Shown here: in pieces, positions 53,489 through 64,000 of the stretch
Position numbering within the stretch: position 1 is the stretch's first letter
Layout: the number at the start of each line of letters is the position of its first letter
Assembly (NCBI GenBank): GCA_905250115.1
Contig: CAJNOI010000165.1
Span: 62,001-126,000 of the forward strand
Source: Adineta steineri
Lineage: Eukaryota; Rotifera; Eurotatoria; Adinetida; Adinetidae
Length of the DNA stretch: 64,000 bases
Reading direction: 5' to 3'
Translations under genes and position numbers: made by a program
Notes under the pieces: generated by a model
Seen by the model: the letters and a program-made list of their open reading frames with translations, nothing else
Databases searched by the model: none
What the model was told of the DNA's origin: nothing

Positions 53489-56376
53489 CTTCGATTGCTT
53501 TTGTCATTGGTAACCATTTTGTAATTGTACGAATCCATATCGGTTGTCCTTCAAGAGGCCAAACAATACCTAAAACAGTTCATTTAAGTTTTTAAGATTT
53601 TAAAAACAAATAATTAATCATTACCACTTAGAAGTAATACGGGATAAAAAGCCGCCATAGTTACTTGATGAGCATTAACTTCTGTTGTAAAAATTGTCGA
53701 TATCACTAATCCTTTAAAATAAAAAATATATATATTGTTTTTTTTTGATTTATATGTATATTATTTCTCTTACCAAATGTCATACCACAAAATCCTTGTA
53801 TAATACAGAGTAATGATATAAGTACTAAGCTACCTCGTAATGGAAACTAATAAATAGAATTTATTTATTTCTTATTAAAATAAAAAAATTGTAAATTCTA
53901 ACTTTAAAAATGACTAAAGTAGTAAATAGAATAATAGTTATCTGAATAATAAGTATTATTGAGTGAATAATTAATTGACTTAATATAATTTCGTTGGATT
54001 TTACACCTAAATATAAATAGTAAAAGAAAAGAAATTTTCATCCTTAAGAAATATATATAATTACCTGTAATCCATACACGATCTTGTGTTCCATCACTTT
54101 GTTCAATAACAAGTGAAAGAGCAGTAAGAGCAACATTTAAAAAAAAGATCACACTAATTAAAATAAAGAATGTTTAATAAATATCTATCAAAAAAATATG
54201 TAAGTTCCTACGAAAGAATAATACCAGGAACCATAAAATGAGTAAAAGTATATTCAAAATCAGATTGATTATTTTCAAATTGTCCTAACTGATGTGTATA
54301 TATATATATTTACATTTAATAAGAAAAAAAAGCTAATTTACTTTAAATAATGTTTTATCAGAAGATGTAGATGTCCAAAGTCCTAGATGATAATCTATAT
54401 CGACACTTTTAAAAACTCGTAAAAATTCTTCAGCAATTGTGTAAATCATTTGTCGATCTAATAATTAATTCTAGCAAAAACAAATTCTTCTTTTCTAAAA
54501 ACTTTTTCTTACTTGTTTGATCGACATATAATAACATTTGTGAATCATTATATTTATTTTCATCAGATAATGAGCTAAAATATAGTATTCATATATAAAA
54601 ATATAAATAGAAAAACAATTCTATTACCATTCCTCGATTTTCTGAAGAAATTCTTTACTAAAATTTTCACCAATATCAATAATTCCCGATAAACATCCTG
54701 ATTTAAACATATATTGAGCATCACTTATCGATTTATATTCAATCTAATCAATACAAATAATCATTATAAAAAATCTAAATGATTATTTATTTTTTTTTAC
54801 TAAATTAAGAACATTTTTATCAATTTTATCTAATATTAATCCAGTAGTAGAACTTGATCGAATTACTTCACGTGAAATAAATCCAACTTGAATATCACTT
54901 AATTTTCGTCCAACACATAAACAAAATAAAGCAATTTGTAAAATTGGAACAAGAAGATGTATCATTAACATACTAAAATTAACAAAAGAAATTACTAATC
55001 AAAATATATTCATTCATTATACACGTACAATGGATTTCGTTGAAATTTAAGTACATCTTTTATAAGTAATGCATATAGAGAACGACCAAATGATGGACGT
55101 GCACAAGAATGAAGTCCAAATGTACAACATTTTTTCTCTAGAAAATAGAATAATTTAATTAAAGAAATAGTTTTAAATCTTACTGGGAGATGATGATACA
55201 GTTGTTTGGCAAAGCTTAAGAATTTGAATTATTAAATTTTTTTAAAAGAATTTTTTAATTTAAAATTACTTTATTTGTAAGAGTTAAAGATTTATGATGA
55301 TGTTTCTTTTCTTGTTCATGATTTTGTATTTCTAATATATGAACTTTTTCACATAATTCAAAAAAAACATCTTCTAAAGTCTAAATTAAACATTTTTTGT
55401 TAGTTATGATATATTTTAAAAAGAAAATATCATTAACCAACTTGTTGTCCATATTTAAGTAATAAATCATTGGGTCGACCTGTTTCTAAAAGTTGTCCAT
55501 GACGCATAAAAGATACCTATAAGTAGATTAAATCTATGAGAATATATTTCTATTTCTATTTTACTATATTTGCTTGTCGAGCTTCTTCAATATAATGTGT
55601 TGTTACAATAGCAGTTCTATCACCACTGATCGTAATCTCTGTCAAATGTTTCCAAATTCTACATATGAGATATGTATATATATTTGCTATAAATATTATC
55701 TTATATTTTACTTTCTTCTTAAAAGTGGATCAACACCAACAGTTGGTTCATCTAATTATATAAATTTTCTATTTGTTAGATTTTAAACAAACAAAAATTA
55801 TACCTAAAATAAGTAATTTTGGTTCATGTATTAATGCAATTGCAAATGAAACTCGTCTTTGTTGTCCACCACTTAATTTTCGAATTAATTTTTCTCGATT
55901 TGGTAATTCAAGAAGATTAATTAAAAATTCACATCGTTGTTGAAGTTTCTCGCTAGACATATTTGCTAAACGACCATAGAAAAAAAGTTCTTCATTTATT
56001 GTATTTGTTGGATGTAATGCCATTTCTTGAGGCATAAATCCAACAAGTTGACCAAATGCATATGTATGTTTACCAAGAATAGATATTGTTCCATAACTTT
56101 TATCATGATTAATAGTTGGATGTAAACGACCAACTAATGTACGTATTAAACTTGTTTTTCCACATCCACTTGGACCAAGTAAAGCAAAACTAGATTAATA
56201 TTATAATTTAAAACATTCAAAAATCAATATGTGCAAATATCTTACATGCCACCTTGTTCAATAGAAAGATTAACTGATCTTAAAACATTTTTATTACCTA
56301 AATGAACAGTTACATCTGTTAGTTGAATAGCATATGGATTAGAAAGTTGGTCATGATCATTAATAATATCAACCAT
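53303..56376 (-). CDS. ABC half transporter, ABCG/ABCH-like
   Basis: NBD-then-membrane half transporter in the plasma or an internal membrane. ATG 56376, TAA 53303, many short introns. The NBD has Walker A GPSGCGKTSL, Q-loop region VGFMPQEMALHP, signature LSGGQQRR and Walker B LLILDEPTVGVDP, then an H-loop TTHYIEEARQANI. The membrane half begins SLYALLIKDVLKFQRNPLMLM, continues through YTFTHFMVPGIIL and VIFFLNVALTALSLVIEQ to GIVWPLEGQPIWIRTITKWL and PMTKAIEAMRGILL, and ends in a last exon encoding IVQQAFAVTFIWTMLFLILT. The FMPQE motif and this tail fit ABCG20/23-like and arthropod ABCH proteins. Substrate unknown, lipid export is typical for the group. Confidence 0.85.
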
Positions 56377-56695
56377 GTTAGACTAGTAAATGATAAGTAA
56401 TTGTGTATAAATAAGGAGCTAATAAGTACAACATATTATCACAGAACGAAACAACAACAACAACAAACAATAAATATCTTAAACGAATAGAACAAGACGA
56501 AAGAAAAGAAGGTGCATGTGTGTTATTATTTTTTATCATTATAAAAGATAGAAGAAACTTGATAGTCTTTACTATATTCAAATAAATATAGAGAAATTTT
56601 AATATATCATATATCTGTTTTTCTTTATTATACTAATCAGTTTAATATACAATTAATATAGATAAATTGAGAAAAAAAATATCAGATGTTTTCAG

Positions 56696-58812
56696 TTACG
56701 GATCTTCATCACTAAAGTTTTCGCCAATAACATCATCACACTAAAATGAATATTTATATTATTGTTTCTGAAAAGAATTAAATTTCTTTACCATTGGATC
56801 AAGATCTCCCATTGGTCCAGTATCAAATCGTCCACCATCTAAACTTGAATCATCATTCATTTCACGTTCAAGTCGTTCAAAATGAGATGTTCTATCAAAG
56901 AAATTAAAATCATTTCTTTTTCAAGTTACATATTTAAATTCATACGGATAATTTCGAACAACTTGTTGAAGCATTTCTTCATTACTACCTGATTTCATTA
57001 AATTTTCAATTAATAATTGACGAATACGTGGATCATTATTTATTTGTACATGTTCTTTTAATCTAAAATAATTGAAATAAATTTTATTTCTTCACATAAA
57101 CATATAAACTTTAACTTACAATTCTATACTTTTCTGTTGTTGTTTTAATTGTCCATAAACTTCAACAAGTGAAATAATTGCATCAGTATATTTTGTATTA
57201 AATGAAAGTGCTTTTTCTAAATAAAATCGAGCTTTATCTAATGATGATGGTTCTTTTGCAAGAACTTGGCCACATAATGTAAATGCTCGAACATTTTCCT
57301 TTAAATTTGTTCGAACAGCATTTGTTATAAACATATCTAAAGAAAAAAAATTGATGATTAAAAATTATTGTTTTTTTTCACTTTAATTTTAACGTACTTG
57401 CATCACTTAATCTATTCGTTGCTAAATAACCATCAACAACACCTTTATATCCTTCGAAACAAAAAGGCGTTAAACGTACAGCTTCTTTGTAATGAACAAG
57501 TGAATCTGAATATCTTTTTAATTTATATAATGCAAGACCTTTAAGTAATAAAGCTTGTATTTTTGTATTATCTAATGCATAAGCTTTTTGAGCAAGATAA
57601 ACAGTACGTGATGGTTTATGATTTTTTTTTAAACAATAATATCCTATAGCAATCCATGTTTCAGGATGATGATCTCCTAATGACATTAAATGATTAACTA
57701 ATCTAAAATAGAACGTTTTTATGATATATATACATATAAATTAGAAAAATCTATACTTGTCTAATGAACTATCTTTACATTCTGTATAAGTAAGAAATGC
57801 AAGTATATCCATATGTTTTAATAATAATGGATCAATTTGTTGTGCTCGTTGTAAACTATGTAAAGCTTGTGCATAATCACCATTTAAATATTGTGTATAA
57901 CCAAGTTGTGATAAAACATAGGTTGATTGTGGTAAATGTTGTGCATCAATTTGTTGATAAAGTCTTGATGCTTCAGAAAAATCTCGACTAGCTGAACAAG
58001 CATCAGCTTGTAATAATGCTCGAAACCATGATTGACGTAATAATGGTGATATTGTTACAGGTGCTGGTTGTTGTGCTTGATTTTCATGATGGATTGATGC
58101 AGCTGATGGATGTGTATGAAGAAGATCATTTAATTTAACACCAAGTGCAAGTAATGCAATATAAGCCGATAATGTATTAGGATTTTGTTTTAAACATTCA
58201 CGATAAGCACTAACTGATTCTTGTGTTGATCCTCCAACTTTTTGATAACATTGTCCAAGTGCTAAATGAATTTTTGCTGTACGTTGATGTAATGGAATAG
58301 ATTCAAGCTAGAAAAAATCATATTTTTTCAAATAATAAATTCAATATTTTTAATCTCGACTTACAATAGTAAGACCTTCTTTCAATCGATTTAATTTCAA
58401 CAGACATACATGTTGACGATATTTACTTTCAATAAGCCAATCAGGTTCAATCTAAACATACAATCTTATTTTTTAGAATAACAAAAAAAAATCATCTACT
58501 AACAATCGTATTATTTTTATCTAATTGTTTATAACTATGTAATAATTTTTTCAAATAAGATTCTGCTAAATGATATTCATGTAAAAACCAAGTTGAATCT
58601 GCTAAACAACGATAAACTATTAGACGTTGTTCATTATCCAAATAATCTTTTCCACATTCATCAAGTGTTAAAATAAATTCTGCCTATAAAAAAAAATTCA
58701 ATAGTATGAATATGAGTAAATATTAGTTTTTACAAATATATATTACCAATGTTTTACAATCATCATATAATTCAGCATTTCGAAGTGTTTCGAGTTGTTC
58801 AATTGAACTCAT
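56696..58812 (-). CDS. ANAPC7: anaphase-promoting complex subunit 7
   Basis: TPR scaffold subunit of the APC/C ubiquitin ligase, nuclear, cell-cycle control. ATG 58812 (MSSIEQLETLRNAELYDDCK) to TAA 56696, several short introns. Diagnostic matches to animal APC7: LTILESIPLHQRTAKIHLAL (family: AILDGIPSRQRTPKI), AQQIDPLLLKHMDILAFL (family: AQMLDPYLIKGMDV), QALLLKGLALYKL, HYKEAVRLTPFCFEGYKGVV and a very acidic C-terminal tail. About ten TPRs. The preceding ABC gene and the following genes are all on the same strand. Confidence 0.87.
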
Positions 58813-58991
58813 TCTATTCACTCTGAAAATGATGAGGTTTTTTTTATTTATCACAATTTTTCATAAACATGATGTGTTTTATTTTTTTTTATGGTAACAA
58901 TAACAAAAAAAAGAAAAAAAAAGCAATAACAATTAGATATCACTGTGCACAAATTAAACTAAAAATAATACAGAGAAAGAAAACAAATAAT

Positions 58992-59850
58992 TTAAACTAA
59001 TAGAAATGATGAAAAGTATTTAATAAGAATTTGAATATAAGCATATAAGAAATGAAAATATTCTATGCTTATTGACATACATATATTCCAAATAATATAA
59101 ATCCAATGACGAATAAGATTCGATGGAAATGTATTTGTTATTAAATAACCAAGAATAAGACCAAAAGCAAATATAATTAAAGTAAAGAAGATTTTTGATA
59201 ATAAATTTTCTTCTTTTATTTTTAAAAATTTAGAATTTGTTATCTGATCTTGTTTTAATACTGTTGGTGGTACTACTTGAGGAGATGATTGATTACTAAA
59301 TATATTTGGTGATGTTAAATTTAATTGTTCAATCCATACATTATCTTGAAGAGTTGATGTAGCAAAATGAAAACGAGACCATAATTGATTTTGTTGTTGA
59401 TCGTATAATGTTGTAGTTGAAGCTGTTTGAATAAAAAATGGATTTGATCTGAATTTGAGATGTGATGACGAAGTAATCGGAAGAGAAGTTTTATTCACTA
59501 AAACAAAAAAAAATTGAATCCCTTATTCTAATGATCATATCATTCAAAAAAGTATTTATCTTACATTTACTTTCATCTAAACTACAACTTTGTAACCAAT
59601 TCGTTAATGAATTAACACCATCAGTCGGAGAATTTGGTAATTGATTATCTGACGATTGTTGTTTTGAAAAAAGAATTGTATTATCAATTGCTCTAGCTCT
59701 TGATCTCGTTAATGGTGGTTCATTTCGATTGATTGATAATTTTTTTAATGCTGAAATTGAACATGGTTCATTTGGATATCGAGATGATAATTTAAGATCA
59801 AATTCTGAATCATAATCAGATAAAATATTCCAATTAGATTTTAATGTCAT
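58992..59850 (-). CDS. single-pass or hairpin membrane protein of unknown function
   Basis: Two exons (59850-59565 and 59497-58992) give about 263 residues; the donor could also be six bases earlier without changing the frame. Residues 1-195 are polar, Ser/Asn/Gln-rich, with LTRSRARAIDN and ENLLSKIFF. From about 200 a strong hydrophobic helix (FFTLIIFAFGLILGYLIT) is followed by an aromatic-rich second hydrophobic stretch up to the C-terminus. No family recognised. The layout suggests a membrane-anchored cytosolic protein. Confidence 0.6.
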
Positions 59851-60007
59851 TGCTTTAAATCATTATCTGAAAAACAAACAAAAATGACACTTGACAACAA
59901 GACTTATGATAGTAAACAAACAAGAAACACAAAAGAGCATCTATCATCGTCCATCATGTTCAAACAGTAATAACAGAAAGAAAAAGAATGAAAAAGACAA
60001 AAGAATT

Positions 60008-62898
<2,891 letters not shown>

Positions 62899-64000
62899 AT
62901 GTCAGATAATATTCGTTTTAAAATTTTAAATACTATTGAACATTTATGTATGTTATGTGTTGAACAAATGTATAAACTACCTTCAACATCACCATCAATG
63001 ATTCTTAATGGACAAAATTATGAATGGAATAATAAAATTGATGATAAAGATCGTCGAGATTTTACACAATATATATATGTTTTATCAACAATTCATCGTC
63101 TTGTTCGTACACAAAGTCGAATGAATATAAGAGAATTATTTTATTCTCAAGTAAATCTTTTTCGTCATCAACGTGTAAGCGATAATATTATTGAACAAAT
63201 TGCACGACATTTATGTGTTGATCGACGTCAATTAGGATTTGTTGCTACAGCTAAAGGATTTTGTGCTGGTTAGAAATTTAATTAAATAGAAAAAAAAAAA
63301 TTTTTCTTAATCATATCATTATTTTAGGTAATATACAATATCGAAATTTACGTAGCGGAGATATTGTTGATTGTAATCAATTATCTAATGGTCAATTAAT
63401 CGTTGATGATGATGTTGAAATAATTGAAACAGAACATCGTATTTCATTTATACTTGTTGTTGAAAAAGATACAGTTTTTCAAGTAATATCTTTTTTTCTC
63501 CTAGCTTTTATAGGATATTGTAAATAAAATTATTTTAGCATTTACTTAATAATGGTTTTTTAATTCGTTATCGTAATGCATGTTTAATAACAGGTCGTGG
63601 TCAACCTGATCATGCAACACGTTCTTTTCTACAACAATTATCTCGTCTATATAATGATACACCTATTTATATATTAACTGATTGTGATATATTTGGTGTA
63701 TTAATTGCTTGTACATATCAATCAAGTTTAAATGAAAATTATCGTAATCGTATACGATGGTTAGGTGTATGGCCTGAAGAATTAATTTCATTATCATCAT
63801 TAACTATTTCACAAACATTACCAATAACTGATGAACGTGAACGTCGAATGATTAATAGATTTATTCAACGATCTGATATAAATGATGAATGGCGTCGTCA
63901 AGTATCATTTTTTGAACAACATCAACGTAAAATGGAAATTGAAGCTATTTATGAAAATGGTACAAAAAGTTTAATTGATGATTATTTACATGCTAAACTT
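62899..64000 (+). CDS. SPO11: SPO11, meiotic double-strand-break transesterase (partial)
   Basis: TopoVIA-like enzyme that makes the double-strand breaks starting meiotic recombination. Exons 62899-63268, 63328-63482 and 63539 to the window end. The catalytic Tyr is in MNIRELFYSQVNLF (family RE-x-x-Y). The winged-helix part follows (LCVDRRQLGFVATAKGFCAG), then the Toprim domain: ISFILVVEKDTVFQHLLNNG with the metal-binding Glu, LITGRGQPDHATRSFLQQLS, and YILTDCDIFGVLIACTYQ with the D-x-D motif (human LVDADPHG; the His-Gly here is Phe-Gly). RIRWLGVWPEEL matches the family AIRWLGLLPSDL. The C-terminus is beyond the window. Confidence 0.93.

Overview
This is a eukaryotic, metazoan window. It is AT-rich, most genes carry very short GT-AG introns (mostly 45-80 bases), and the products are animal proteins: NR4A nuclear receptor, GalNAc-transferase, TBC1D31, LETM1, WRAP73, APC7, DHX15, SPO11. 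Three things point to a bdelloid rotifer such as Adineta or Rotaria, though this is inference: an ADP-ribosyltransferase fused to TPR repeats, a crotonase that reads like a bacterial one but has an intron, and many degenerate GGTGTGGGTG tracts resembling the bdelloid telomere repeat. No species can be named from sequence alone.

Layout. 1-12 kb: one large minus-strand gene, an NR4A-type nuclear receptor in nine coding exons (2454-5084), followed by about 7 kb of AT-rich non-coding DNA that contains a 621-base foldback element (7071-7691). 12-15.3 kb: an ADP-ribosyltransferase/TPR gene interrupted by one in-frame TGA. 16.6-19 kb: a Golgi polypeptide GalNAc-transferase whose 3' end is lost in a 100-base N gap next to a second copy of the foldback element's terminus. 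19.5-25.4 kb: a decayed accessory zone with a paralogous pair of gene fragments, a multi-exon unknown gene carrying stop codons, and telomere-like tracts. 25.4-28 kb: a SOCS-box protein and a single-exon helical protein with a central hydrophobic block.

28.8-43.3 kb is a dense, intact block: TBC1D31 (minus), LETM1, WRAP73, glycerophosphocholine acyltransferase and a VWA/alpha-kinase (all plus). 43.5-53.5 kb holds a dispersed segmental duplication of a crotonase gene. The two copies flank a broken PC-esterase gene and a 1.68-kb TIR element flanked by TA. The first copy carries a broken tail of the ABC transporter gene that lies intact beside the second copy, which shows the direction of copying. 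53.3-64 kb is again dense: ABCG/ABCH-like half transporter, APC7, an unknown membrane protein and DHX15 (all minus), then SPO11 (plus), cut off by the window edge.

Most intact genes are housekeeping: mitochondrial ion exchange, phosphatidylcholine metabolism, centriole/cilium, cell cycle, splicing, and meiotic double-strand breaks. The accessory zones hold mobile-element remnants, recent duplications, possible horizontally acquired genes and genes broken by stops or frameshifts. Splice models for NR4A, LETM1, WRAP73, GPC acyltransferase, the alpha-kinase, both crotonases and DHX15 were assembled by hand, and each gives an uninterrupted frame with a total length divisible by three.
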